From: Climacteris rufus
Lineage: Eukaryota; Chordata; Aves; Passeriformes; Climacteridae
DNA length: 64,000 nt
Reading direction: 5' to 3'
NCBI GenBank assembly: GCA_013398175.1
Contig: VZRZ01000228.1
Span: 400,666 to 464,665 of the forward strand
Under the pieces are notes generated by a model. It was not told where the DNA came from. It saw only the letters and a list, made by a program, of their open reading frames with translations, and ran no database searches. Of this stretch, positions 35,681 to 50,300 are shown one piece after another (positions within the stretch are counted from its first letter, which is position 1; each line of letters begins with the position of its first letter). The position numbers and the translations under genes are program-made.

Positions 35681-38600
35681 AAACACCTCCAACTATATAC
35701 AGAAATTCCTAGGTATGCACACAAGCAAACAATCAATTTGGGATATTTTAAAAGTAATAAACAAAGCTTGAAAGGGCATTTGGCTGTAAATGAAAACCAT
35801 TATGACAGCACTTCATAACAGTACTTTGAATTTTTTTTTTTTTTAAGGTTTAGTAGACTTTCAATTTGAAAAAGAAAAGAACTAAAATTAATTTTTGAGT
35901 CTTTCTCTCCCAGGTGACTACACAAAAGTGTTAAGGGGACACATTTGACTTGGGAGAGTTCTTATAAAAGCCCTTGCATCTTGAAACAACAAAATATGAA
36001 AAGTGATGTCCATGGGGTGGTACATCCAGCATGGTACAATCAGAAGTCATATTTTGAAGGCTCATCCATCGGATATTAGCATTATATAATATATTTCCAA
36101 AGTATGTTTAAAGGTATTAAACCCCAAGAAGAATTCAACAAATTAATTTAAACTAAGTGATTTGAGTCTTTATTTTTTGAAACAAATGTAGTGATGCTAA
36201 TTTTCGATGAAAAGAATTCAAATCACAAGCTTTAGTGAAGTCAAAGTCTTATGCCACGTTACATAAAATTATTCTAAATTGCAACTAGCAAAAATTTAAT
36301 CTAGCAAGTGAATGTTTTCTTTTGTCATTTTATTTGACTAAAGTTTTTGCTAATTGCAACAGGTTTATGGTTATTTGTGTCAAGTAGAATTCATTCCCAT
36401 GTGGACAGAACTATAAGGATTTCTGTCTAACAGATGGGATTCTCATGCTTGTAATTCCTTTGAGAAATCTTAAGATTTTTGTGTGTGAAACAAAGAAAAA
36501 TAAACCACGGTGAAGGCCTTTTTTGTGCAATCTTTTTCTATTGTTATCTGCATGAGAGAACAAGTCTAATGTTGTATGTAGTGAAGAGACTAGGTTGAAA
36601 AACCCCAACCCTTTCAATCCATCCTTTGGGGGTTCATAATATTTTCTAATTTTAGAATTGCGTACATATACTGGTTTTTGCTCAGGTTTGTACTCTGATA
36701 GTAAATGATAGTAATCTGTACTGTGATAAATAATAAATCCCATCATAGTTACAAGTTTGTTCCAAACAAACAACTCCTTGTGACATTTGTTTCTCTTTAT
36801 CTGAACTATGCCAATTCATCTCATGAAGTGTATTGCTTACATGTCTCAAGAGATCTCCCACCATAAACTTTCTGAATATTTATCGTTCCAGAAGAAAAAA
36901 TAGAAGACAAGATAATCTATGTTTGAACAAAATAGTATTTAATAGAAGGCTTGACTTATCCAAATTCCTAGATTTTCTCAAAGATGGGCAATGTTCTTAA
37001 ATAATAGACTAAACACCAATTCTAAGGAACAGAGAATTGGTGGCAAAATAAACTGATAAATTTTGTGCATGCTAATTTTAAGGAACTGTCTGACCAGAAC
37101 TTTAGCCTAGAAATAAATGTACAGTTGTAGCATACAAATAATTGAATCAAATGATACCTAGAATCAAATCATACAAATCACATCCCAGGATGCCTGATTT
37201 TCTGGATCACTCACATTTTGGACTCCTCTGTGGCTGTTTGCAAGACAGGAAGTCCAGAAACAGCATTGTAGGGGAATTCTAGGGTGTTAGTGAGGGCAAT
37301 GCCTTCACAACTGAGTTTTGTCCCAGCACAGTGCTGCTGTTAGCTGAGGATTGCACCAGAATCAAGGAGTTGTGAACACTTGTTCCCTGCCTACAGGCAA
37401 CTGCACAAAATGAGATACAAAGTACAGACTTGTGAAGTCCCATTTGTGAAGTCCCTTCCGTTCAGAGGTGTTTAAATGCCTAATTTCTGCCTAGGTTGTT
37501 AGTAAGAGTCCCTGATATTCTTCTGTTCATCCAAAACTGGATAATCTTGGAAGACATGAAAAGGTAACACTTTCAGAAAAGAGTATGCAAAGCGAAAATT
37601 TGAAACCACGGAATAATTTTTTAAAGGGTTGATAAAAACTCATTATTTTATTAATATGATTTCATTAATGTATTTACCTCAATTTGTGAACTGAATATGA
37701 AATCACAATTTTTAATCAACATTTTTTCAAGTCATGAGAGAAAAATCAAATATAGACATGGCTAGGATTGGATAAGTTTTGCTTTCTTTCAGTCAAAATA
37801 TTTTGTTTGGATTTGGCTTGCATGTTCCATCGCAAGATAGAAACTTTCAACATGAAGATCCCTCAAACAGAAAAAAAGTTCCCGAAATAACAGTGTAAAA
37901 TATTTTGACAAAACTATTTTTATATTTTTCTTGATTTTAATATGTATTTTCTACAAAATGAACACAATTCTGTGAAGCATTTTCATTCAAAAGATGCATT
38001 TTTAAATGTGAAAGGGTCTAATAAATTCTTAATTTATGGCTTTTCAGATAGAATTACTATTTTTCTCAAAGATTTTACACTTAATAATTACAGAGTAATC
38101 ATTATCCTGACCAAAAATTAGCTCCTAAATAAGAATTTGCTTCCAAACACACTGAACATGACTACTGGGCAAGTGAGCCACTATGGAAACAAAGGGTATT
38201 ATCAGAGAAATGAGATGAAGAGATTTTACAGATCCACTCACATGACACAGTAAAGCACTGTGTAGAATTATATGATTTAGTTCTCAGTGAGAAGCAGGGA
38301 GACGAAAAAATTTTTCTTTGAAAAATTCCCAACTGGTTCTACAATGAAGTGAAACAGTTCACTTATCATAAAGCTATTATAGTACCCCATTTTAAAGAAA
38401 GATTAATAGCAACAGGTTGCATTTGTTCGTGAAGATATGGATTTCTATTTAATAAGCTTACCGTGAATTATATCCTCAATGCAACCTTTTTCCCCATCTC
38501 TTATAAAAATATCCATCCTTATTGGCATTTAGTTGTAATCCAGGGCAATGTCTCTCTTGCATGCTGCATGCATTTTTCACAAATATGTCAACATAACACT

Positions 38601-41600
38601 CCTTGAGAAGGACATTGTTTACTTTGGATAAACTTGCCTCATGGAGGATAAAACCATTCTTTGTGAACACTTATGAAGGACAAGAGTGAGTGTGCTATTT
38701 ATGAAATGTTTCATTTACAGTATGTGGTTTCCATTACATAAATAATTCTTTCCCCCCTTCATCTACTTCTCTGTGGGAATATTGAATAAATAATTAAAGG
38801 GAAAAAAAGAGTAGGAAGAAGTAAGTATAAACAACTTGAAAGATGATTCATAAGCTGAGTTATGTTAATTGTATTTCCTACCGAGATATCAAAGTACATT
38901 TGGTAATATGGAATATATGCACCTTTCCAAGATTTTGTGTTTTGGCTCTTTTAAGGGTCTGATAATTATCCACAATAACTTCATGGAAAATATCCCCAAA
39001 AGCTTTGTTTAGTGTTTATTATCCCAAAGCAAGACACCACCTATAATCTAATTTTTTAAAGGGTTAGTTCTCTGCTTTTTGTTATACTGAGATATACTGC
39101 TTATTCCACAGTCAGAGTATAGAAGTGCTTATGGCAGTCACATAACTTTTCTTCTTATTGCCTTTAAGAAACTCGTCATCCACAAGAGAGAGAAAGCCAC
39201 TCTAAACCACTAAAAAAAACCCCACAAGAGTGTCAGAGTGCTTATACAGGTGATTGCATTTTGGCTACCCTTTTTGCAAATTATTATACAGCAAAATAAT
39301 TGGGGTTTATTTATATTCTAGTAATGTTTGGAAGCCCTATTTGGAAATTCAGAATAATATTCCCTAAAGGAGTAAGCAATGCAGCAGCTACAGCCATAAA
39401 AGAGCAAGTGGCAACAAATTCACAGTTTAGTTCCGTAAGCCCAGATTTCAGGTACTTGAGGTCTAGCTCAGTTGTTTTGTTGCCCTGGCAGATTTTGGTT
39501 GCCTGTATTTCTGCTGCTGGTTGTATGCAGAACTTCCAGCCTTTCCAATACAGAGGTGATTATGCACACAGAGATACACCAGGAGTCATGATATAGAATT
39601 TCTACCTCCTCTGTGTCCTGGAGGGCCTGCTCTAGAAGATGGTTCTTATGAAAATAAAAGGAGCACTCCTATCAAATCTGGATAGACTAGAATCAAAACT
39701 CAGAAAGCACCATTCTCCTGCAATTTCCTACAATAGTGAAAAGATGAAAAAGTCAGGAGGTTGACTATTGTGCATAAATCAGCCATTATCTTGTTGTCTT
39801 TATCTGAAAATAATTTGAATGACAGAAGCCTCTGAAAAATTATCAAAAGCATGGAATAATATGCTTTCTTTTTTTTGCACCTTTTCCTTAGAATAGGGAA
39901 TGGACTTGGATTGCTTTTGTTGCAACTGGCTTGAAAGCAACGACAGAAAAATGCTGAGTTTTTAACCATAATTGTTATTTGGTTTTGCTTTTGTTTTCTA
40001 CCTGAAGATATCTCAAAAAAGAGAATTTCCAAAGTAAGAAAGGGGAGAGAATAACAGTAAACACCCCCCTGAGTTGTAGCACATTCATTAATGTTTGTGG
40101 TCTAACACTATGTGGCTCAGAGCAATGAATATATCTGCTGTGTGACACGGAGCTCTCCAGAAATCAGTTAATGAATATTTCATGAGGGCAAAATAGTTTC
40201 AATGGGAGTATTTTAAAGACCGAACAACTCGCTAAGCCAGGGTGAAATAATGTAGCAGGGAAGAGGGAAAGGTTTCACATCAAAGTCATCATTCAGTCTG
40301 TGTTTTTCTCTAGAATATTAAGTTTAAAAAGCGCATAAACCTGGCTCTTCGGGAAAATTTCTCTGACCTCGAGGAGTACAAGCTATTCTAAGATCTCATT
40401 CATACTTCCTGACTTCTATCTAAATTTACAAATGAAATTGCTGAGAAATGCATTATAAGATGGTTTCTCTAAGGGAAGTTCTTAGTTGGCTAAACTGTGG
40501 AATTCCTAGTTACTCAGGACTTCTGTTGGCAAGAATATTGCTTTAAAGATGGAGGAATTTGTTTTAATAGAAACTGGCCAAGGTAGTTATTTTCTCAGTG
40601 AATAACATAAAACATAAAACATCCACACCAAGTTCAGACACACATATACAAAATAGTCTATCTTCTAATAGCCAAGAATGATGGGTTTTGAAATAATTTG
40701 GCATGCTGTACTGTATTTTGTTTTTCACCATGTTTCAGGATATATTTTGTTGTTTCCCTCACTGATGATGTTTAAAATGTGATTTATTTGTTTTTTTGAA
40801 TAAGGCAGTTTGAAGTCAGGCCATGATTAACATTGCTTTGTTTAAACTTGTTTTACTTATTTGGTCTTATCTTGTTTTATGTGTTCCATATCATCAGCAG
40901 GATACATGGGAGACGCCTTACACTATATGCATTCAGAATGGCTGTTGTGGAGGGATTACCAGCCCAGCTTTGGCATAAAACGTCCTTTAGAATCTGTCGG
41001 CTATAGCACTGTAGCCCAAACCAACCGTCAATGACTAGGAAACACAAAATTGTTAAATCTTATTATGGGGCCTTGTAGTTAGTTCAACTGAAAGCTTAGA
41101 TAGTTTTCACCAAATTTTCTCTTCGCTCTCCGCCTTCCTGCTCTAGATTTCCACTTAATTATTGTTTATTTTAATGGCACTGCATTCTATTGTTAAAGCA
41201 AGGTATATTATAAAAAGAATATAAATTTTTTAAACTCCTTTCCTTACTTGGGCCCTATTTCCTTTCACACTTCTTCGTGTGGTTAAAATCCTTTTTTTCT
41301 AATTTTAAGGTTGTTGCTGCATGGTAGTTCCTGTGCCTGCCACGAGAGGTCTCTTCCTGTGTGACAAACCTGAAATTAAAAGGCAAACATGCTTACTTTT
41401 CCTGAGTGCTCCTTCAGGCTCAAGTTTGCCTTTCAATGCCAGGGAAACTTCAGACAAACTTGAGAACAAATCTGTGTTTGCAACAGTGATCAGAATGTGA
41501 TCTGTAGATTCAGAAATGAGAGAAATCTGAGCACAACAAACAGAAATGATATTTGTGTACTGAACCCAAGATATGCTCCAGCTACTTTTCCAATGTCTCC

Positions 41601-43937
41601 TTTTCCCTTCTCTGTGTTATATCAGTTTCTTTGTTTATTCACAAGCTGATGAGTGTGCTGAGCACATGCTGTACTCAAAGGTCCAGTGCTCCTGTGCTAG
41701 GGTTTCATGCTTCTAATAAAAATTATGTCAAGGAGCTTATAATTTGATTTGCTATATTTTGAGACACAACAAATAAACATCATGCTCCCTATGAGACCCT
41801 CTTCATTTGCTCTTTCCTTTATTCTAGAATTTTCAGTTTGTTTTAGACATGTGAAAAATGTGAGACTTATGAAAAACATTGTCTTCTGGGATGCTCTGCA
41901 AGGCTTTTTAATGAGTAAAATGCATCTTTTTATCTCATTGGTATTTTGACCTTATATAACAATTTTATCCATCCACTGCAAGGACAAAAGAACTAGATAA
42001 GAGAAAACGAAATGGAAATGTGTGAAAGACCAGTAGATAGCTGATAAGACCTAAGAAGAGTCTATCACAATTCTAGATTTTTTTGTGAGTGATAAATGAG
42101 TTCTTCAGCTTTTAGTATGGACAGTGAACTTCCTAGACAGATAATGAAGTCACTTAGGTCTTACAAAAAGTTTGCTGCATCTAGATTGGTAAAAGACATT
42201 TTTATTAAGTTTGTGTAGATTATTAATGATGTGAGTACTATAGCTTGGAACAGCAACTCTTAGCATCCAGTAGCAAGTAAATGGCCAGAGTTATACTTAA
42301 AAAAAAAAAAAATCTCTTTTTTATCAATTTATCTTACACCTTATATATGGAAAATGAAGTGATCCTTACTATAAGTAATCAAAAAAAGGTAAAATTTATC
42401 CTATGTCAAGTGTTTTCATGTTTCCTTTCTTTGTTTTTTTCCCCATGCTAGGCTCAGGAAAGGCTAATGGCTGCCAAAATCACCACAAAAAATTAATGTG
42501 CCAAGTACAGTGGATCAACAAAAGTTTTAGATGGAGAAAAAACAACATATTTTTCAAGAAAAATACTGGGACTGCAAGTTTGGGGTGAACTCATAAAGAA
42601 CCATCCTCTGTCAGGCTAGGAGTCAATCTTATTTAAATTCCCCCAGCTTTTAATGTTAATACTTGGCAAAATTCCATTAGTCAGCTAAAGGCACCATGAT
42701 TTCAAAACACTGTAAACTATATATGTTACCTGATAGCATGCCTCATTTGACTTCCCTTTCCACACCCATTCCAAAAAGAATCACACAGAACTCTACAGAG
42801 AGAGAAGTTGGACTATTTTGACAGTCCTTCAAAACATAAATTAACTTTGAACAAAAAATACATGTAAGGAAATTATTTAGTTATGCCTTCTTATTTCAGA
42901 ATTACTATATTTTGCTTTATTTTATTTAGTTTCTATTGTCTCTGGGGAAATATTTTCCACCCATGAAAAATGAATTTCTGGTGTTGTTCATGCACATAAT
43001 CCTGTTGTTTTCCCATAACATTTAAAGGATGCTGGTCACTTTACATCTTACTGTACATTTTACCTTGTGTTCTGCAGCTCCTCAAAGAACCAATGTGGAA
43101 CTTCTGCAGCCAATTCATCCCTGACAGTAAGTGCATAAAGGGCAGGCTATGCAGTTATGCATCCTAAATAGGGAATGAATATGGCTTGAGACAGAAAAGA
43201 GATGGCCCTGGGTTAATGATGCACTATTTTTTTCTGAACTGTCATCAAGACAATTGCATGAGTTCTTTCTACCCAACAGCAAAACATATGTGAGTTTTAT
43301 TTTGTTCATTTTGAAACAAGTGATAATATTCACCAAGGTAAAAATATTACTCGAGTGAATACTTTTAACAATTCTGCAGAAAATTTTCATTGCCATAGCA
43401 CAATTGCTAAATTATACAAAAGCCTCGAAGACTGCTTACAGATTTGATCATTCTCTAATTTTACCAAGAACAGAATGAAAACAAAAGTAGAGTCACATAA
43501 CAGTGCAATGTACTGATGAATAGTAAATACCTGGGACACTGCCAGACTGTTCCTAAAGAAGGATGTACCACATATGTGGTCAAGAAATACATTGCATTTA
43601 TCATCCACCTTTGCTTGCCTTATTCATCCATCTCTGCCTGGACTACCTTAAGCATTCCAAACACTGACTTTTGTCAAAGTCTGTCCAAAACAAAAAGAGA
43701 AGAAGGAGTAGTAAGAAAACAATTAAATTTCCCTTCCCCCTTAGTTGGTACAACATTAATCTTTCCCTACAAAATATTGACAACTGTTGCTGGTCAGTTT
43801 TGAAATGTGCAGCCGCAAAGCACTGTCTTAGTGTCTGGATAGACAACTCATAGAGCACTTGAGCTATATAAAAAGATATTGATCAGTGTCTTTTTTTTTT
43901 TTTTTAATTCATTTTTCTGCTTACCAGGTGAAGAAAT

Positions 43938-44002
43938 CAGATAGAATAAACTAGATCTGGCAGGGACCTGATAGGTTATCTAATAATCTCCTTTTGCAGT
44001 TT
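43938..44002 (-). mobile_element. Possible degraded CR1 3' fragment
   Basis: CTGGCAGGGACCTGATAGGT followed by TATCTAATAATCTCCTTTTGCA parallels the CR1 3' region, where GGAAGGGACCT is followed by GGTCATCTAGTCCAA and CTCCTGCTCA. The 8-bp terminal unit survives at best as ATAGAATAA. It is much older than the copy at 30928 if real. Confidence 0.4.
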
Positions 44003-44030
44003 GCTATAAGTTTTCCCTTATATTGTTTTC

Positions 44031-44060
44031 TATTATTATTATTATTATTATTATTATTAT
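44031..44060. repeat. (ATT)10 microsatellite
   Basis: Ten uninterrupted trinucleotide units, a likely polymorphic marker. Confidence 0.97.
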
Positions 44061-47000
44061 GTAAGTCTTCGTGGACTAAATATTTCTAAACATGTTACAT
44101 GAACTAGGATAAAAAGCTGCAGACTAACAATATTTCTGGAGAGCTACAGGTCATTGATTCTTAACTTTCTCTTAGTATTTGCTCTTTAACACTAAGTTCA
44201 GTTTGTTGTCAGATACTTATTACGTTGGAAAAAATCTCCTATCCCATGCCTTGTCTTACCTCACCTCATTTCACCTTCCCTTGCATTTCTTTGCTCCCTT
44301 TATTCATATGTGAACAATAATATTAAAAAGGCACAGGATTTATAAATACTTCCCCCCTTCTATAATCAGACCAAAGTTCAAGTGATCCAGATCCTCTGGA
44401 GACAAGGAAGGACTTCGTTTGAGGTCCTACGTTAAAAGTAAAATATTTTGATCACTCTGTGAGTGATTGGCTAAAGTTAAAACATGTATTGCATTAACAG
44501 AATAATCCCATTTGAATTTTGAAGAGAGCCAAACCAAAAAACTTAACTAGAATGGGAGGAATGCAAAAATCAGCAGGTCATTTCTCCATGCCAGTATCGC
44601 ATCCTTCCATGTCTGTGAAACTGGGAGGAATACATAAAACATCATCTTATGCTGGAAACTGAGGAGCAGGAATAACTTTGTTTGCTAAACTTGAAACAAA
44701 TGACATTTTAAAAGACTGTAGACTTTGTGTAAAACTTCTCTTGAAGATGATAAATATCAAGTAGTCACAGCACTAAGAGTAACCTTCATGGAAGATGTCC
44801 CCTGCTAACTCCCTGCCTTTCCCACCTTTTCCTTCACTCTATAGTTTGCTTCCAGTGTTCTGTTGACATGATGACTTCTTTGGCATGCTTTCTTCTTGTG
44901 CTTCCAGGAAAGAGGTGACCTGGGATGGTGAGTACAAGTGCTTTGTGCCCTCTCTGCGTCCCCAAGCAGCTGAATACACAGAGTTGTTGAATACCATGAT
45001 ACTTCAAGATTAAAAGCTAAGAGAAGAGTTCTGGACCTCACCAAAGAGGGAGAGACAGTTTCATTTAAAAACTAAGATTAAATACCATACTAGCAGAATC
45101 ATTAAATTTAAGGAACCATTAAATCACTAATCACTGCAGCATTGTTATCATATCACACAACCTGAAATAGTTAGTGCTTTTGTGCAATTCAAACCAATAA
45201 ATAAATGGTGAATAGCTTAAAAAAAAAATTAGTAGTTCATAACCACCCCTTAAAACAGTTTGGAATAATGCAGTGAGAATGCTTTTATGGATAATCTGAA
45301 AATTTAAATTAGTCATTTGAGTAACTAATTTGCCCAGTTTTCAAAGGCAAATCACCTATCCAAGACTATGGGAATTTTGCCCATGTAAGGCCTCAGTAAA
45401 TCTTGAGAAGACAGAACCCATAATTTTGCTATTAGCATAAAATATCCTTTGGATTTTTTACAAGCCAAAACCAGAATTTATTAAAAAATGGACTCCATGT
45501 GCTGTTATTTGTTGTACTGAAGACACAGCAGTTGATTAAAGGAGATGTTTCTAATAAAGCTCTGTCTCCAGCCAGCTATGAGGCTTTAGCATCTCCTGCT
45601 ACGAGGCTGGAGGATGTTCAGGTTGTATCCCACTGAGAACTTCCACGTGGATTTAGAATTCCTCTGGGGAGACTTCTACCTTTGCCTGAAGCTAATTAGA
45701 ATTCATGTTTTCTTAGCAAATTAAGAACACTGATAGTCACTCACACTCTAATCACAGTTAAGCCTAATAGACATCCCAGGATAGGTAGATACCCAGAGTA
45801 GCTACCCAGCAAATATTTTGACATTTTCCTCCATTTCACATTTACCACTGAGCACTCAGCAGGTGCTCCCACTTTGGAAAGAAGTGTTAATGCCTTAAAT
45901 AGTTCTCTTATTCTGGCTAGAATGCATCTAATTGATGCCTCACCTCTGGGAAAACAAAGGCAGGTTAATGCTTCTGGATTGGGAGGGATGGTTAAGTGTA
46001 TTAACCCAGACAAAACCAAAACACCAACACCTACAATAATATAAGGAGAAATTACAAGATTTCTTAGAAATAGCCTCATACATCATAAGCAGCCTACAAA
46101 TGGTGTAAGAAAAAACTAAGAATAAAATTTGGAATTACTCTTCTCATGTTCAAAGTATACTTACTTTTAAAAGTAAAATAAAAACATTTTGTAGAAGAAG
46201 CCTGAGTAAAACACTGAATGTTCAGGTCAGAGGATTGAGGCAAAGAAAAATTATTCTTGTTGCTCCTCTCCCTGCTGCAACTGAAGAGTAACACTTTTTA
46301 AACACTGAGTTGAGTGTGGTGGATTCTCAACATAGACTGAAAAATCCACACTGTCTAGCTGTAGCTGCCCACATTTCATGCCCTGGGGTAGATCTGGACT
46401 AGTCATTCTTATCTCTTACCATCTGAAGACTGAAAAACGATTTCACAGCAAGATCTATCAGCTTGTTTCAAGTCATGTCCCTCTGAGGAAATATTTCACT
46501 CTTTGGATGCAGTTGTTTCCACGGATTATGAAAGTCTGGATGACTCTTTCAGTTGTGTTTTTCATTTCCTATTTATTTCTCATCTATTATCATGTTTCTT
46601 TAGGAAATCTGGTATGTAATTAATGGTATGAGGGTATAGGGAGAACTGATATTCAACACACAGCTGTAGAGCTAAATGTCAGCTGTAGAAACATGATTCA
46701 CTGTAGTTACTGTGGGCATTTATATTTACACCAGCTAGAGACAGTGTCAGGATGATGTACAGCACAACTCAGAGACTCAAAGATTTGTTGGTCCCCATGA
46801 GAAAAATACATCTTGATACTTCTGTAAGGTAGAAGTTTATTATTCAGAAATATCTCTTGCATTTACTATCTTATTCCCTTACGATGGATTTCAAGATTTA
46901 CTAATTCATTACCCTTTAGAACCTAGAAACAGCTGAGAAGGAAAAAGCATGAAATCATATTTATTAGCTATGCTGAACTACCTCTTTATAAAATAAATTT

Positions 47001-50000
47001 ACAGTTTTTCTAAAGACAGATGTTCAACACTGCATTAGTGAATGGTTCAGTTCCCAGAAAAGATTTACTGATTTATGTGGTTCAAGGTTAAAGAAATCAG
47101 CAAGCAGTAATCAAGCATCTATAAAAAAAGGTAATGGACTAAGACTGACCTTTCTGCCATGTGTTAAAAAACCAACTCTGCCACATTTATAGTCAATAAA
47201 CCCACACTAAATTTGTTTAGAAACATGTTCTTTCTGTATATGGAAAAGGAAAATGTAGGTAACCTTAAAAGAAAATAAACTTTGAAACTTCAGAGATAGT
47301 AACTCTCCTCGCTTTTTCTCTCTTAGTAAAGTCAGATATTGTCCCTAGTGAACAGACTATAATGGCTTTTTGTGTCAATTCTAGAAAAGATTATGACATA
47401 TTGGAATATACTGTTCATAAACTGAATCTCAGTTACTTTCAGTGTTTGGGAAATGGACAATGAAATGAAAATAGGACTTCAGTTTAGGGTAGCAATGAGA
47501 TTCTATGTTATATTCCCTCACTCCTTTACACAATCCCTCATTAAAAAAGATAAAGATATTGTGAATGACAACCCTATTGCTCCACATTCACAAAGTCATC
47601 TCTGTATTTTCAGTGCTCTGGCTAGAGAGGCATAATTACATGCTGCCAGGTGAAGTATGGAGTGCTTTGCTTTGTTTGAGGTTGGTTTGGGCTATTTTTT
47701 TTGGGGTTTTTTGGGTTTTTTTTTAGTTTCTAGGATTTTTTTGATGGGAGGTTATTTATTTTTTTTGTTTCTCTCATTTAACAGATGTTATTGTTTCAAC
47801 TCATTTGGATGAAAAAGAGTTCACAAATATGTCATAATGGTATCCTTATTATTGGGACCTCCTGTAATATAGCTTTATGAAGTTTTCACAAGTAAGCATT
47901 AAGTCACTTCTATAATTTCCCCCTGGTATTTATGACTAGTGTTTGATAATAGAGGAAAGTAAGAGGTGGTGACAGATCTCAAATCTTTACCCTCATAGAG
48001 TTGATTTTGAAATTCCTTAACCTTGAAAGTGGTTCAGTGTATACTTTAAACTGACATAAAATTACTGCTAGAGGAGGGAACATTCCTATCTGCCATCTGC
48101 ATCCTCATTTTCTTCCCATACTATCTTAGACCTTCGCGGGTCACAAGCACTTGTGCAGATGAGCAATACGTCCAACTGGAGAATGGATTTACTTTGTAGG
48201 AAAACTGAAAGGTAACGTCAGCACAGACCGATTTCCCAATTCAGCTAGCCACAAATTTTTTTGTTATTCAACGGGCAAGAGAACAAAAGGATGGGCTTGT
48301 ATGGGCCACTTTTAGTGTTAAGGACTTTAAAAAGAAAATTGAAGACAGCTACAGTCAGAGGTGTCCCATAGCTTTATTAAAGTTGACTAAGTGCAAAAGA
48401 TGATTTCAGAATGCAAATCTTTAACCTCAATGAGAAAAGGAGTATATCTCAGTTCACCCCAGTGAAGAATGCTGGTACTATTTCCTAGTCACATGAAATA
48501 AATAAGTTTTTGAAGTTCACATTTTTGTGGCTCTTATCTCTTCTAGAACTAGTTTGATTCATCCTACTGTCCTTCATCATTTCAACTCTTTCACTTTTGA
48601 ATAATTCTTTTGGAGTCTTTATTTCATTTAATATATTTTGTCTGTGTCATCGTTACCGTGAAGTGATTAGAAATAGATGTATTTTTACTAAACACAAATT
48701 ACTTATTCCTATACTACATTCTACAATGGAAAAGCATTACTTTCCTTACTTTCAGTATATAATTTTTCAGATTTTGTTCAGTCAGAAACAATACTTGAAT
48801 CCAAAATAAATTAAAAGTTCATTTACAGTGAAACAAAGAAAAGCTGCAATTTAAAGATAACCAAGAAAAAGATCCTGCCCTGTCCTTTTCATTTATGTTT
48901 TTGATTATACCCAACAAATACTCACAGTTTAGGTTAAATACAATACCAGGAAGAGAGACCCAGGAAGTCTTTTTGTCATCTTTGTCAACTAAATGACTCA
49001 AAGATATCTTAATAGAATTCAGAAAGAATAAACACTGATTAAGGACAATCCATGAATAATCAAAATTGTTTCTTACAGCGCAGTTAGATAGCAATATAGA
49101 AAACTGGTTCATATCCACTTTTTCAATGAGAATGTACATCAGTCTTTGGGCTTGTTTATGCAACACCTCACACATAAGTGTACACACAAATGCAAAACAC
49201 CATCATATTTATATACACAGTGGGGTGTGTTAGCCCACAGAGAAGTAATTGTGATGAAAAATAAATAATGATTGATGATTTTCTATCTTGATATGGCAGC
49301 TTATATGATTTCATATGAGTTGGTATTTGATATTAGAATGATGTTGAGCACTTTGGTACCAAGGCAAATAAAATCACACAAGCAGTCATGGATAAAAATA
49401 TAAGATGCAAAGAAATGGCCTCCTGGGTGGTGAATTAATCAAAAAATATAACAGAAAAATGTTACTGTGGATGAAATGTAAAGAGATTTTTCCAGAGTTT
49501 TTTGACAAAATTAATAAAAATCGAATGAAAACAAAACTATTCTACTCCCTCCATCTCCCTTCAAAAATTCCCAATTTTCAAATGAAAAGTGATATTTTGA
49601 TTTAGAAAAAAATTACTATATGCCTTAAAAGCCTTGTGAAATTCCAGAAAGAAACATTTAAGATAAAGTGACAGTCTTACACTTTCAAGTATTTGTTTTA
49701 ACCACCCCAATTAGTCATCTCTCCAATGAACATTCTGAGCCCCCTAGAAACTCATCTTTCACAAACAGATTCCTTTTTTGTTGAAAAACCAAAGTCTGCT
49801 GTTGAATCTGGATCACATCTGAAGATATCATCATTGTCAATTTGATGCTATAACCCTGCAACCTGTTTTTTTTTCATTCTTTCAGTACGAAGGGAGAATT
49901 TGAACCAAATATAGGTATTTCAGTTAAAAAGAAGTGTTACATAGATGACATAGAACAATGATATAGTTTTAGTTAGTGTTTCATCCCTCTTGATAGGAGT

Positions 50001-50224
50001 GATGTAACTGGTTTATTGATAGCATTTTATTGGCTGTTTCTTCCAAATATAGCCTTGTATGTCTTACAAATATGGCAGTTTATCTACAATGTCAAAAAAT
50101 TTACAGTACCTTGAGAAGATGTGATTATACAAATTGGCTTAGTAATAGATTATATAGTTCATTGACTACTTCAATGCACAAAGATAATCCCAAAAAGTGG
50201 ATTAGACAGAGAACAACAAGTGCC

Positions 50225-50300
50225 ATATGTAGCACTGGCATCTATGGGACCTGCAAGGTGCTGAGCTGGGACCGTTAAGGTCTCAGCTTCTGGATGATGG
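50225..50300. mobile_element. Possible ancient amniote repeat fragment
   Basis: GGGACCTGCAAGGTGCTGAG followed by a decayed GGTCTCAGCTTC recalls an old repeat with 'CCTGCAAGGTGCTGAGC' and a 'TTGAAGTCAATGGGAG' inverted core. The patch at 10676 may belong to the same family. This is recognised from memory only. Confidence 0.35.

Noticed and set aside
47690..47770. T/G-rich stretch as a G-quadruplex
   Set aside because: G runs are too few and too unevenly spaced (one is only GG) for a convincing quadruplex.
48819..49187. 122-codon minus-strand open frame
   Set aside because: No recognisable family, no splice context and AT-rich codon content typical of chance frames.
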